Shown: positions 9,916 to 19,714, counted from the stretch's first letter. The stretch: DNA of 64,000 nucleotides from Flavobacteriales bacterium UBA6057 (GCA_002428995.1 DIYJ01000003.1:62001-126000); one strand, 5' to 3'. A program made the numbers and translations. The notes: generated from the letters alone by a model not told the origin.

Positions 9916-11958
9916 CTACAAGCTGGATTCAGTATTTACCTGTTGTAAAACATCTTCCAACTTTTCCGAAGGTTGTAGCTGGAGCTTCTTTCGAATGCGA
10001 TAGCGAGCGGAGTTAGCGCTCATTGGGCTGATTCCCAGCGTGTAGGCAATTTCCTTGGTGCTCAGGTTGATCCGCAACAGGATGCAAAAGCGGATCTCGC
10101 TGGGTGTCAGCTCCGGATAGGTCCGATTCAAACCATTGTGAAATCCCGGATACAGCTGATCGAAATAAATGAAGAACGCTTCCCAGTCGCGATCTCCGCT
10201 TTGGTTGGCAGCAAGGAAGTCCCGCAGCTGATCCAATGTCTCCGCGTTGTCTCGGGTGTTTACCGTTTTCAACCGATCCAGTTCCTGCATCACCTTCTCT
10301 GTGAAGGCATTTTTTTCAGAGATGGTTTCCGCCATCATCGAAACTTTTTCTTCCAGGCGCTGCTTGGCCTCTTTTGAGGCGATGAGTTGTTGCTCGGTCA
10401 ACAATGTTTGGGTTTGCAGAAGCTCGTTCTCCGTGCTTAGTAGTATTGCACGGCCCTTGATCGTCTTCCACCTGAAGTAGATCAGTAGAGCCAAAATGAT
10501 GGTGAGAAGGGCCGCCCAAACAACGTATGATCTGAGCTTTCTTTTGTCTTCGATTTGCTCAAACTGGAGCCGCTCCACCTCCAAGTCTTTCCTCTTCAAT
10601 CGCTCCTCCCAATTGTTGAGCAATTCCAGCGCTTCGATTTGCGAAACGGATATTTTGTTGAACTCGGCCACGGTGTTTTCTGTGAATTCATGAAGCTTCG
10701 TCTTCACCGCATAGGCCTTTTGGTAGTTACCCAGTGCTTGATAAGCTTGAGCTTTAAGCTCGAGACCCTTTCTAAAGATTTGTGGGGATGTGAATTCCAG
10801 GCTGTCCCGTGTTGTCTCTTTCAAACGCGCGATACACTGATCGAACTGTCCTCTTAGCAAATCCATTTCAGCCAGAATGTTGGTATTGGCTAATTGAGAA
10901 GATACGAGGCCTTGATCGAGCGCCACATCCTGACTTAGCGCTACATACTGCTGTGCGCTGTCCAGCTGACCTATTTTAATGAATACAACTGCCATGCTCC
11001 TGTATAGTACGGAGGAAGGCCGCTTGCGGACCTTTCGAATGGATAGCGCCTTTCGGTACTCTAGCAGCGCCTTGTCGTACATTTCTAGATCCGCGTAGTT
11101 GTTTGCCAGGTTGTTGCGATTGCCCGCTTCTTTCAACTTTCTGTTTGTCTTGATCGACAATCTGATGGCAATTTGATTGCTTTTGATGGCATCCTCACTG
11201 CGCCCTATGCTGCGATAGATGGATCCCAAACTATTGTGAACCCAATAGAGCAGATGAATGGAGTCAAGGGGGTTGTTTTCTACAATGTATTGCTTGGCCT
11301 TCAATGCCTCTTCCAAGGCTTGCGGGTAGAGTTCCAATCTCCTCAATACCAGGCTTATGTTGGTTTTGACGAGTGTCACATTCCTGATGTCTTTCAACTC
11401 TTTCAAACCCTCTTCGGCCAAGAGGTATTCCTTCAATGATGAGGGATAGTTGCCCACGGTCAGAAAAGAGTTACCTAGATTCATGTGGGTCAGGGCCTTC
11501 CTTTTTGGAAGATCCATGTCTTCCAGTATTTCCAGAACTCTCTGATTGCAAGCAATGGCGGAGTCTTCATCCTGCCTGCCGTGTGCATTGATGGCTAGTA
11601 GGCTGTAAGCGGTGACCACTCCTTCTTCATTCCCTGTGGCTTTGCATATCTGCATCGATTCCAAAGCCAGCGAGTCAGATTCAATCCACAAGCCTTGAAT
11701 GCTCACTGCAACCGCCTTCAGGTAGAGGAAATTCTGAATGGAGCTGTCTCTACCAAGTTGTCTGGATATTCGAATTCCCTCATCGGCAATGAGCTTGGCT
11801 GAATCCGAATTACCAAATTTGGTTACTTCAAACAACTCAACTAAAAGAGGAAGTCGTTCATCGCCTTTGGCAGTAGTTAGAAGGCCGTTAAGGCTGTCAA
11901 CCTGAGCTTGAAGCCTCAAGAACGAGAGCAAACAAAAAAACACAACCGCATATCGCAT
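9916..11958 (-). CDS. TPR membrane protein with C-terminal LuxR/GerE-like helix-turn-helix
   Basis: About 680 residues. The ATG at 11958 gives a signal peptide (MRYAVVFFCLLSF...LQAQ), so I prefer it to the one at 11994. Order: periplasmic TPR array (about residues 30-420, e.g. ALTHMNLGNSFLTVGNYPSSL), one transmembrane segment (VVWAALLTIILALLIYF, about 465-485), a cytoplasmic coiled coil, then an HTH with LTPSEIRFCILLRINLS-TKEIAYTLGIS. This architecture, common in Bacteroidota, suggests a membrane-anchored sensor-regulator without a kinase domain. Its target genes are unknown. It is transcribed divergently from the exported protein at 12222, with ~260 bases between them. Confidence 0.85.
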   Translation of the reverse strand: MRYAVVFFCLLSFLRLQAQVDSLNGLLTTAKGDERLPLLVELFEVTKFGNSDSAKLIADEGIRISRQLGRDSSIQNFLYLKAVAVSIQGLWIESDSLALESMQICKATGNEEGVVTAYSLLAINAHGRQDEDSAIACNQRVLEILEDMDLPKRKALTHMNLGNSFLTVGNYPSSLKEYLLAEEGLKELKDIRNVTLVKTNISLVLRRLELYPQALEEALKAKQYIVENNPLDSIHLLYWVHNSLGSIYRSIGRSEDAIKSNQIAIRLSIKTNRKLKEAGNRNNLANNYADLEMYDKALLEYRKALSIRKVRKRPSSVLYRSMAVVFIKIGQLDSAQQYVALSQDVALDQGLVSSQLANTNILAEMDLLRGQFDQCIARLKETTRDSLEFTSPQIFRKGLELKAQAYQALGNYQKAYAVKTKLHEFTENTVAEFNKISVSQIEALELLNNWEERLKRKDLEVERLQFEQIEDKRKLRSYVVWAALLTIILALLIYFRWKTIKGRAILLSTENELLQTQTLLTEQQLIASKEAKQRLEEKVSMMAETISEKNAFTEKVMQELDRLKTVNTRDNAETLDQLRDFLAANQSGDRDWEAFFIYFDQLYPGFHNGLNRTYPELTPSEIRFCILLRINLSTKEIAYTLGISPMSANSARYRIRKKLQLQPSEKLEDVLQQVNTESSL

Positions 11959-12221
11959 CGATCCGAAGAAAGGAATTCCTGTTTCAAAACGCACAATTTG
12001 GCTTTATAATATGTGCGTTTCGCGATAGATTCAATGCAAAAGCTACCGGCTGCTATTGACAAAACACATGCTTCCCGAGCCATTCGATGGTTTATAGTCC
12101 GTCCCAGATATTTCAGGATTGGGGAGGGTGAATCCATCGATTCGTATAAAAGCGGCTTGTCCAATACACTATAAGTTTTCAGCCTCTCGTTGCAAATGGT
12201 GAACAACCTAATCTCTTTACC

Positions 12222-13514
12222 ATGAAAACGTTACACCTGATCGGGCTGCTCTCGGCCTGCTCCGTGCTTTTGTCCAGCAGCGAAAAGCACATCGTTTACA
12301 ATCGCGCCATCATCGAATTCAGCAAAGACAGTTGGAACCTTGAGCGATCTGTGGAAGAGCAGATGGACGCGTTGATGGAATCCATGCCGGAAGGACACCG
12401 GGTAGAGTTGCAACTGGTGGCCGAGCACGAAATCAGAAACGATTATGCTCAGGCCTGCCGTCTCTCCCTGCAACGGGCGCAAACCTTGGTTTCTTACCTC
12501 GGCTCGCGTGGTATCGATGTCTACAATGTGGCTTTTCACCAATACCGTCAACACCTGCTTACGCGCACCATCGAAGTGGCGCAGGCCGGAAGTTACGATC
12601 GAGGCTATATTCATTCATTGTCATTTTACAAGCATCCGCAGCTTCCGCTGATGTTCACCTCTTCTTCCGTCCCACACTCCACAGCTACGTGTCATCTCGA
12701 ATCGTTGGACAATTCGAAACCTTTGGTGATCTACCATCCCGATGGCCCCGAACTCCACATTCCTGCTCACGCCTTTGAGTACTACAGCGGTTACTATCCT
12801 GAATGTGTGCTCATCAACATCAACACCTGCTACTATGCCGATGGCAACGATTTTGTGGCAGCCGACATTACCACCAACAGTGGGAAGCGGATGCTTGAAA
12901 GTGGCGGTATGATCCACATTGCCGCCTCCTGCCTGGGTTCAGAACTGCGCCTTCGGAAAGGGGTGGAAATTGAGGTGATGATGCCCTACAGCATGGAGAC
13001 CACGAGCGATGGCATGGATCTTTTTCTCGGCCGCGATCAGCATGGCATTGTAAACTGGAACCGGGCACGGCAAGGCTCGGTGACGAACTTCAGCGAAGAA
13101 GACTTTGACTGGGAGAACGAAGGGTTTTTCGAGGATGAAGGTTTTACTTCATTGGATGGATACCTGGTGCGTGCCGGCCAAATAGGATGGATCAACGTTG
13201 ATCGATTCTATGATGCCGTTCAACCTACTGAGTTGGCTGTGAAGCTGGGAGATCAGAAGCGAGACATCTCGGTGCGAATGGTGTTTGAGGACATCAACTC
13301 TGTGCTTCCTGGTTATTACTACAATCCGGATAGCCTTGTCATGTTTGATGGCATTCCCAGAGGTGAGCCGGTCAATGTGGTGGCCTACGGAAAGATCGAT
13401 GGGCAGTATTACTGGGATCAGCAGCGTGTGACTGTAGGAGAAGCCCGCATGGTCAACCTGGATGTGCAACCTGTGAGTGAATCCTCCTTTCAGTCGAGTG
13501 TTGCAGGTCTTTGA
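12222..13514 (+). CDS. Exported protein with OmpA-like N-terminus and ZU5-like domain
   Basis: Unassigned exported protein of 430 residues; the N-terminal hydrophobic segment (LIGLLSACSVLLSSSE) is followed by YNRAIIEFSKDSWNL...ERSVEEQ and QRAQTLVSYLGSRGID, which resemble the first strand and the TNxxLSxxRAxxV helix of OmpA-type peptidoglycan-binding domains. From about residue 165 the pattern LHIPAHAFEYYSG...TTNSGKRMLESGGMIHI matches ZU5-like domains frequent in Bacteroidota surface proteins. The C-terminal third is a further beta-rich region. It may anchor or sense something at the cell wall, but no function can be assigned. Confidence 0.7.
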   Translation: MKTLHLIGLLSACSVLLSSSEKHIVYNRAIIEFSKDSWNLERSVEEQMDALMESMPEGHRVELQLVAEHEIRNDYAQACRLSLQRAQTLVSYLGSRGIDVYNVAFHQYRQHLLTRTIEVAQAGSYDRGYIHSLSFYKHPQLPLMFTSSSVPHSTATCHLESLDNSKPLVIYHPDGPELHIPAHAFEYYSGYYPECVLININTCYYADGNDFVAADITTNSGKRMLESGGMIHIAASCLGSELRLRKGVEIEVMMPYSMETTSDGMDLFLGRDQHGIVNWNRARQGSVTNFSEEDFDWENEGFFEDEGFTSLDGYLVRAGQIGWINVDRFYDAVQPTELAVKLGDQKRDISVRMVFEDINSVLPGYYYNPDSLVMFDGIPRGEPVNVVAYGKIDGQYYWDQQRVTVGEARMVNLDVQPVSESSFQSSVAGL

Positions 13515-14315
13515 TCAGCGTCCGATTTCTCGCCAGCCGTCCGTTTCATCCGGATACACTTCGTTTTTTGAGATGAATTCAAGCTGGGAAACCTTCGCGT
13601 AACCCAAAGTGTCTGTCAAACCGCTGTCGGCTCGCCAGCCGTGGAACGACCATTCAGTCGCCAGAGGAATTCCGTCCACTTCTTTATAGTTGGTGTAAAC
13701 GATGGCATGTGGATCTTCCTCCGCTTTTTCAGCGCTGTTGCTGTAGGTCACAATGTAGGCTGCTGCATGTACCAATCCGGTTTCAGGATCGGCATAAATC
13801 ATATACCAGTCGTCAGGAGCATCACCGATGCCATCGTTGAAGCTAAGCTTGCCCACGCGGTATTCTTTTCCATTCAAGGGCTGATTTCCCAGGTCTTCCC
13901 AGTTGGTGCCTGGATCGGTAAGCTTGTAGGGAATGGCGAAGAAGTAGCTCCAGGTGTAAATGTCAAAACGAGCTGCGCCATAGTCTGCCGTATCAGGATA
14001 GAGCAGCACTAGATTGCCGTCACCGATCAGGCTTTTGCCATCGCTGTAGTCCATGCGGATGAAGCTTGTAGAAGTTGTCATGCGGTGTCGCGCGTCTACC
14101 CTTTGCTTGCCACCGAAGAAAAGGTCTAGTTGAAACTGTATCGCCTCCTTTTCCCTGAATGCTGTTTTGTGATGCGCTTCTTCGATGCCCGCCCGGCTAT
14201 CGAGAATTTCCTCCTGTGGTGGAATTTCGCTGGTCTCGGTTTGGGTAGGTTTTACAGAGGACTCACAGGCAGTCAACAGCAGTAGAAAGCTTAAAAAGAC
14301 GTTCACGTTTCTCAT
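13515..14315 (-). CDS. Lipoprotein, possibly DUF6503-like
   Basis: Predicted lipoprotein of 266 residues: MRNVNVFLSFLLLLTAC gives a lipobox with Cys17. The body has alternating aromatic beta-strand patterns (TRFDIYTWSYFFAIPYKL-like, DDWYMIYADPETGLVHAAAY, YTNYKEVDGIPLATEW) resembling the outer-membrane-lipoprotein-sorting LolA/DUF6503 type fold found in Bacteroidota. The family call is from memory and tentative. It converges with the ZU5-like gene, whose stop codon directly abuts it. Confidence 0.65.
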   Translation of the reverse strand: MRNVNVFLSFLLLLTACESSVKPTQTETSEIPPQEEILDSRAGIEEAHHKTAFREKEAIQFQLDLFFGGKQRVDARHRMTTSTSFIRMDYSDGKSLIGDGNLVLLYPDTADYGAARFDIYTWSYFFAIPYKLTDPGTNWEDLGNQPLNGKEYRVGKLSFNDGIGDAPDDWYMIYADPETGLVHAAAYIVTYSNSAEKAEEDPHAIVYTNYKEVDGIPLATEWSFHGWRADSGLTDTLGYAKVSQLEFISKNEVYPDETDGWREIGR

Positions 14316-14428
14316 GCTGCAATAGTCAGTTTTTTGACCGCTCGCAACATTTGACCTCAGGGTTAAATTTTACAGACAAATGGTGAAGCTATTCGACAGA
14401 TCGGAATCCATGTCTGAGGCTGTCGACT

Positions 14429-14436
14429 TATTTTCG
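14429..14436 (+). promoter_or_regulatory. Candidate -7 element for the M1 peptidase gene
   Basis: TATTTTCG, one mismatch to the Bacteroidota TAnnTTTG consensus, 20 bases before the ATG at 14457. No clear -33 TTTG is seen. Confidence 0.35.
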
Positions 14437-14456
14437 CGCCTCAAATTTTTGTGTTT

Positions 14457-16334
14457 ATGAAGCAGATAGGTGCCGTAGGATTGATGCTGGCGATACTTAC
14501 CGGATGTGTCGGTGGAGGAGAAGCTCCAGTAGAAAATAAGGTGGAAGAACAGGCTTACACTCAACCCATTCACTCATACGCGTTGCCCAACGAGGCCGTG
14601 GTAAAGCACCTCAACCTGGATGTTGAAGTGAGTTTTGATGAGCAAAAGATCAGCGGTTGGGCGACCTATGACATTGAGACTTCTGCAGATGCTCAAAAAG
14701 TAGTGTTTGACGTCAAAGACCTGGATATCAAAAGTGTGAAGGTGGATGATTCTCTCACAACGGAATGGTGGCTGGGCGACCCAAGGGAATTCATGGGGCA
14801 ATCGCTCGAAATTGCGATCAAACCTGAGGTAAAGCAAGTTAGCATTGAATACAGTACTACGGATGGAGCCGAGGCATTGCAGTGGTTGAATCCCCAGCAA
14901 ACGGCCGGAAAGGAACATCCATTCCTCTTTACGCAATCGCAAGCCATCCTGGCGAGAACCTGGTTGCCTTGTCAGGATAGCCCGGGCATTCGCTACACTT
15001 ATGAAGCTACCGTGAAAGTACCTTCCGGACTGCTGGCTTTGATGAGCGCAGAAAACCCCGTGGCTGTTGATTCCAGCGGAGTCTATCAATTCAAGATGGA
15101 TCAGCCGATTCCCAGTTACCTGATGGCGCTTTCTGTTGGAAATCTTGAATTTCAAGCGATCGGAGACAGAACAGGAGTATACGCTGAACCAAGTGTGTTG
15201 GCTGCCGCAGCCTATGAGTTTGCTGACATGCAGAAGATGCTTGTTTCCGCAGAGAAGATCTACGGGCCTTATGCGTGGGAACGCTATGATGTGATTGTGT
15301 TACCACCGAGCTTCCCATTTGGTGGAATGGAGAATCCGAGGCTGACCTTTGCCACGCCAACAATCCTGGCCGGTGACCGATCACTTACAGCGTTGGTAGC
15401 ACATGAATTGGCGCACAGTTGGAGCGGAAACCTGGTGACCAATGCCACCTGGAACGACTTCTGGCTGAACGAAGGATTCACGGTTTACTTCGAACGAAGG
15501 ATCATGGAGGATGTATACGGTAAGGAGTATGCAAACATGCTCGCCATACTCGGACGACAAGATCTGGGACACACCATTGAAGCGTTCAAGGACACACCGG
15601 ATGACACTAAACTCAAGCTTGCGCTGGACGGTCGCAATCCTGATGAAGGAATGAGCGATATCGCTTACGAAAAAGGCTACTTCTTACTCCGAACGCTGGA
15701 GGAAAACGTTGGCCGTGAGCGCTTTGATGCCTTCCTCAATTCACACTTTTCCGGCAATGCCTTCAAGACCATCGACACAGAGCAGTTCCTCAAGAACCTA
15801 AAGGCCGATTTGTTGGATGGAGACATGGAAAAATACAAGAGCCTCAAGATTGATGAGTGGGTGTATGAAGCTGGCATTCCTGAAAACTGTGCAGTGGTTG
15901 AATCCGGTCTTTTCGCTCAGGTAGAAGCCCAGCTGGATACCTTCATGCAAGGTGCCAATGCTTCTGATTTGGATACTGCGAATTGGACCACGCACCACTG
16001 GTTGCACTTCCTGCGCAGCATTCCCGCATCCATCTCTACGGATCAAATGGCGACCCTTGACAAGGCTTTCGGTTTTACCAATACCGGTAACAGTGAAATA
16101 GCCTGCGAGTGGTTTGTGCTATCGATCAACAAGGGCTACAGCGCTGCGGACGAGGCCATCGAAGATTTCCTCGTTACCGTGGGACGCAGAAAGTTTCTTT
16201 CGCCCATTTATGGAGCGCTGGCAGAGGCTGATCCTACATTGGAACGCCCCAGAAAAATTTATGAGCAGGCCCGACCTAATTATCATTCCGTTTCAACCAA
16301 TACTTTAGATGCCCTGTTAAAGGTGTCTAACTAA
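14457..16334 (+). CDS. M1 family zinc aminopeptidase, lipoprotein
   Basis: Lipoprotein aminopeptidase of about 625 residues (ILTGC lipobox, Cys17), related to leukotriene A4 hydrolase/aminopeptidase B. The N-terminal beta domain contains the conserved EHPFLFTQSQAILARTW-PCQDSP stretch. The exopeptidase motif GGMEN is at 289-293, HELAH at 316-320 supplies two zinc His ligands and the catalytic Glu, and NEGFTVYFE supplies the third ligand Glu339. An alpha-helical C-terminal domain completes it. The ATG at 14457 is used rather than the GTG two codons earlier. The stop overlaps the start of the proline dehydrogenase gene by one base, suggesting co-translation: peptide breakdown coupled to proline use. 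Confidence 0.92.
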   Translation: MKQIGAVGLMLAILTGCVGGGEAPVENKVEEQAYTQPIHSYALPNEAVVKHLNLDVEVSFDEQKISGWATYDIETSADAQKVVFDVKDLDIKSVKVDDSLTTEWWLGDPREFMGQSLEIAIKPEVKQVSIEYSTTDGAEALQWLNPQQTAGKEHPFLFTQSQAILARTWLPCQDSPGIRYTYEATVKVPSGLLALMSAENPVAVDSSGVYQFKMDQPIPSYLMALSVGNLEFQAIGDRTGVYAEPSVLAAAAYEFADMQKMLVSAEKIYGPYAWERYDVIVLPPSFPFGGMENPRLTFATPTILAGDRSLTALVAHELAHSWSGNLVTNATWNDFWLNEGFTVYFERRIMEDVYGKEYANMLAILGRQDLGHTIEAFKDTPDDTKLKLALDGRNPDEGMSDIAYEKGYFLLRTLEENVGRERFDAFLNSHFSGNAFKTIDTEQFLKNLKADLLDGDMEKYKSLKIDEWVYEAGIPENCAVVESGLFAQVEAQLDTFMQGANASDLDTANWTTHHWLHFLRSIPASISTDQMATLDKAFGFTNTGNSEIACEWFVLSINKGYSAADEAIEDFLVTVGRRKFLSPIYGALAEADPTLERPRKIYEQARPNYHSVSTNTLDALLKVSN

Positions 16335-17530
16335 TGGAAAGCGAACCAAAAACCAAGGCTCCTGTTAGCTTCGAAGATGGCTCCACAGCCTTTGCTCACC
16401 TGAGCGATCAAGAGCTCAACTTCGCCTATTGGATCTTCCGATTGATGAACAATGAGCAGCTCACGGGTGTGGCCACAGGCCTCGCTGAGTGGGCCATTCG
16501 TTGGAATCTCCCTGTAAGCTGGGCTGCAAAGCCAACGATCTTCAAAGTCTTTTGTGGAGGCGAATCCATTGAGGAGTCAAAAGGTGCGATTGAAAAGCTA
16601 GGGGCCAATGGCATCGGGGCGATACTCGACTATTCTGTGGAGGGCCAGGAAAAAGAAGCCGAGTTTGTCAAAACCGAGCGCGAGATCATCCGGATGATTG
16701 AGCTGGCCAAGGGACGGAAGGATATCCCCGTTTCATGCATGAAGGTGAGTGGAATCTGTTCGAATGGGCTCCTGGAGGCGCTTTCGGCCAAAAGAGATTT
16801 GAGTGCCTCAGAAAGACCAGCTGTAGCTGCGTTACACCAGCGCTTTGAACGGATTTGCAAGGCGGCCTATGACAACGATGTGCCGATTTACATCGATGCA
16901 GAAGAGAGCTGGCTTCAGGATGCCATCGACCGATTGGTGGAGAGCATGATGGCGCGCTACAACAAAGATCGCGCGATTGTTTTCCAGACCATCCAAATGT
17001 TTCGTCACGATAGATTGGATTATTTCCAAAAACTGATCGCACAGGGAAGACAGCAAGGGTTCAAGATTGGTGTGAAAGTGGTGCGCGGAGCCTACCTTGA
17101 CAAGGAGAACAACAGAGCTGCGGAGAAGGGATATCCAACACCCATTCAGCCAAGCAAGCAGGCAACGGATGATGCCTATAACGCAGCGTTGAAACTCTCC
17201 GTGGAAAACATTGACTGGGTGGAAGTATGCGCTGGCACGCACAACGAGTACAGCTGTCTCTACCTCACAGAACTGATGCAAGAGCACGGTCTGCAAAATG
17301 CACATCCGCATATCTATTTCTCCCAGCTTTATGGTATGAGCGATTACATGAGCTTCAACCTTGCGGCTGGAGGGTACAATGTGTCCAAGTACCTGCCTTA
17401 CGGTCCTGTCCGCTCAACGCTGCCTTATCTCATCCGCAGAGCGAAGGAAAACACCGCTATCGCTGGGCAAATGGGGAAGGAATTTCGCATGATCCACGAG
17501 GAAAAAAAGCGCAGAAAAGCGGCTCGCTAG
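16334..17530 (+). CDS. Proline dehydrogenase
   Basis: FAD-dependent proline dehydrogenase of 398 residues, oxidising proline to pyrroline-5-carboxylate and passing electrons to the quinone pool. It is the monofunctional Bacteroidota-type enzyme, not the bifunctional PutA. Motifs of the beta/alpha barrel are IYIDAEESW, IVFQTIQMFRHD, KIGVKVVRGAYLDKE and the C-terminal YLPYGPVRSTLPYLIRRAKEN, whose arginines bind the substrate carboxylate. No P5C dehydrogenase gene is adjacent. Translationally linked to the upstream M1 aminopeptidase. Confidence 0.92.
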   Translation: MESEPKTKAPVSFEDGSTAFAHLSDQELNFAYWIFRLMNNEQLTGVATGLAEWAIRWNLPVSWAAKPTIFKVFCGGESIEESKGAIEKLGANGIGAILDYSVEGQEKEAEFVKTEREIIRMIELAKGRKDIPVSCMKVSGICSNGLLEALSAKRDLSASERPAVAALHQRFERICKAAYDNDVPIYIDAEESWLQDAIDRLVESMMARYNKDRAIVFQTIQMFRHDRLDYFQKLIAQGRQQGFKIGVKVVRGAYLDKENNRAAEKGYPTPIQPSKQATDDAYNAALKLSVENIDWVEVCAGTHNEYSCLYLTELMQEHGLQNAHPHIYFSQLYGMSDYMSFNLAAGGYNVSKYLPYGPVRSTLPYLIRRAKENTAIAGQMGKEFRMIHEEKKRRKAAR

Positions 17531-17571
17531 TTCAGTAATAAATCTGGAAAATGAATTGAGCTTTGCTGGAC

Positions 17572-18672
17572 CTAGTTCGCGTTCAGGAGCTTGAGCGTCT
17601 TTTTGCGATTCACCTTGCCGTTGTCCGTCTCTTCAAAAGCACCTACGAAGTGAATCTCTTTGGGTAATTCATACTTGTGTAATTCCTGGCTCAGATCGCG
17701 GAGCAGTTCTTTCTGATCCTCGGGGCTCATAGGCTCGCTCTCCAAAATCAGGGCTACTTTCTCTCCCAGCTTTTCATCCGGCAGACCGGCAAAGAAGAAC
17801 TTGGTGTGCATCAGCGGCTTGGCCAGTTTCTCAATCACTTCGGGAATGATCTTCACACCTCCGCTGTTGATCATATTATCTGCTCTGCCCATCCAATGGA
17901 ACGCATCTTCACCAACCATCTCAACGATGTCATTGGTGATCAGCGGATTTTCGGGAAGCAACTCCGAGTGCAGCATCATGCAACCACGATCGTCCTGCGT
18001 CACCTCGATTCCATCCAACAGGCGGAATGGTTCACGTTCAGAAGCTCCCGTGATTTTGCGCAGCGCCACGTGTGAGATGGTTTCGGTCATCCCAAAGGAT
18101 TCGTAGATGTCGTTGGGCCACTTCTTCAGTTCTTCGTCCAATGCCGGATCAACTTGTCCACCTCCGATAATGATCTTTCGAACACCTTTCCATTGTTCCG
18201 TGGCAGTCTCATCGGCTAGGATGTTGCGCATTTGATAAGGCACAACAGCGGCAAAGTCGATGGTTTTTCCTTCAGGAATTTCGGGAGTCGCTGCGCTTTC
18301 GGCAATGTGCAGATCAAGCTCTCCAATGATGGATCGTGCAATCATCATTTTGCCCCCGATGAATCGGTTGGGCATGCACAGCAAAGCGGAGTTGCCTGGC
18401 TTCAGGTCGAGGAAACCCAACGTGCGCAACGCACTTGCCACAATGTGTTCCTTTTGGATCTTGATCTTTTTGGGGCGCCCAGTGCTTCCTGAGGTACGAG
18501 CTTCCACCCATTCCTTTCGGTTGCTCCATTCAACTACAAACTCCAGGATGTCTTCAATGGCAGCAATTCCATATCCCTCCTGCAATTGTTCTTGTGCGTA
18601 GGCTCTCCAGCCATGTAAGTTTTTGGTGTCTCCGTCAATCGATAAGGACTTGTAGTCTCTCCAATCACTCAT
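17572..18672 (-). CDS. menE: o-Succinylbenzoate-CoA ligase, short Bacteroidota form
   Basis: Acyl-adenylate-forming enzyme of 366 residues, shorter than the ~450-480 residues of E. coli-type MenE, as usual in Bacteroidota. The P-loop-like motif TSGSTGRPK, the adenine-site motif YESFGMTET and the C-terminal GRADNMINSGGVKI with a late catalytic lysine (NGKVNRKK) are visible. It activates o-succinylbenzoate in menaquinone synthesis. The assignment as menE rests mostly on its 8-base overlap with the upstream menC, which makes them an operon. Confidence 0.88.
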   Translation of the reverse strand: MSDWRDYKSLSIDGDTKNLHGWRAYAQEQLQEGYGIAAIEDILEFVVEWSNRKEWVEARTSGSTGRPKKIKIQKEHIVASALRTLGFLDLKPGNSALLCMPNRFIGGKMMIARSIIGELDLHIAESAATPEIPEGKTIDFAAVVPYQMRNILADETATEQWKGVRKIIIGGGQVDPALDEELKKWPNDIYESFGMTETISHVALRKITGASEREPFRLLDGIEVTQDDRGCMMLHSELLPENPLITNDIVEMVGEDAFHWMGRADNMINSGGVKIIPEVIEKLAKPLMHTKFFFAGLPDEKLGEKVALILESEPMSPEDQKELLRDLSQELHKYELPKEIHFVGAFEETDNGKVNRKKTLKLLNAN

Positions 18673-19714
18673 TCAATAGTGGGCTAAGGTTCCAGGATCG
18701 TAGGGGATCGTAGTGTAGAAATTCGGCCTGAATATACAGAGGAGATTCGATATTATTATCGTAGAGCCCACCTGTACCCAGACCTTGCGGCAGATCAACG
18801 TGTTTCGTTGAAGTGTATTGTGCGATGGCGTTAAGGCCAACATTGCTTTCCAGGGCCGAAGTAATCCACCAACCAATACCCTTTTCTTCAGATAAGTTGA
18901 TCCAGCTTTCACTCGCTTTATGTCCTCCAACCAGGGATGGCTTTAGGATGATGTATTGCGGTTGAATGGCATCGAGGAGGGTAGAGCGATCTTGCCTTTT
19001 TACTCCAATAAGCTCCTCATCCAGCGCGATGGGAATTGGACTTTGTTCGCAGAGGAGTGCCATTTCTTCCCATTGTTTCGGGGCGATTGGTTGCTCGATG
19101 GAGTGGAGATCAAAAGCGCTCAGCGTTTCCAGCTTCTGGAGTGCATGGTCAGTCGAAAAAGCTCCATTGGCATCTACGCGGAGTTCCAGCTTTTCGGCAC
19201 CGAACTCGGTTCGAATCCAGCGAAGCATGTCCAGCTCCTGCTGAAAATCCAGCGCACCTATTTTAAGCTTTATGCACCGAAAACCTTCCTCCACCTTTGC
19301 TCTGACCTGAGCTTTCATAAAGTCCGGCTCACCCATCCAGATGAGGCCGTTGATGTGGATCTTCTGTTTTCCTTCTGAAAAAGCGCTGGGGTAAATCTCC
19401 TTGTTTCCTTGCCGCTTGCGGTCAAGAAGCAGCATTTCAAGACCAAAGGCAATGGAAGGGAAGGATGTAAGATCCGGCTGGGTCGGTAGTTCACCGTTCA
19501 GCCAGCGGCAAACCTCTGAGAGCTTTCCTTCCATCTGATCCAGCGGATCGGGACTCAAGCCCTCAATGATGCTACATTCTCCCAGAGCTGGATAGCGGAA
19601 GCCCTCTTCTTTCCATACGAGGAACCAAGAATTCTTTTGATGCAAAACACCTCTCGAAGTACCACTTGGTCTTCGGAAGTTCAGTGTGTGTTTTTTCCAG
19701 GAAGCGCGCGCCAT
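18665..19714 (-). CDS. menC: o-Succinylbenzoate synthase, enolase superfamily
   Basis: Enolase-superfamily enzyme of 349 residues, forming o-succinylbenzoate by dehydration in menaquinone biosynthesis. Catalytic-barrel elements are readable in order: the KLKIG Lys-x-Lys pair, RVDANG (metal Asp), SIEQPI (metal Glu), ALDEELIG (metal Asp/Glu) and LKPSLVGG (opposite catalytic Lys). The enolase superfamily also includes dipeptide epimerases, but the overlap with menE makes MenC the best call. Its start codon directly abuts the stop of accA upstream, so accA-menC-menE may be one transcript. Confidence 0.9.
   Translation of the reverse strand: MARASWKKHTLNFRRPSGTSRGVLHQKNSWFLVWKEEGFRYPALGECSIIEGLSPDPLDQMEGKLSEVCRWLNGELPTQPDLTSFPSIAFGLEMLLLDRKRQGNKEIYPSAFSEGKQKIHINGLIWMGEPDFMKAQVRAKVEEGFRCIKLKIGALDFQQELDMLRWIRTEFGAEKLELRVDANGAFSTDHALQKLETLSAFDLHSIEQPIAPKQWEEMALLCEQSPIPIALDEELIGVKRQDRSTLLDAIQPQYIILKPSLVGGHKASESWINLSEEKGIGWWITSALESNVGLNAIAQYTSTKHVDLPQGLGTGGLYDNNIESPLYIQAEFLHYDPLRSWNLSPLLNE

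Noticed and set aside
12143..12190. Promoter from TTGTCC and TAAGTTTT before the gene at 12222
   Set aside because: Spacing of about 12 bases does not fit either the sigma70 or the Bacteroidota -33/-7 pattern.
14574..15155. 193-aa antisense ORF inside the M1 peptidase gene
   Set aside because: Opposite strand to a well supported enzyme with intact motifs; codon shadow.
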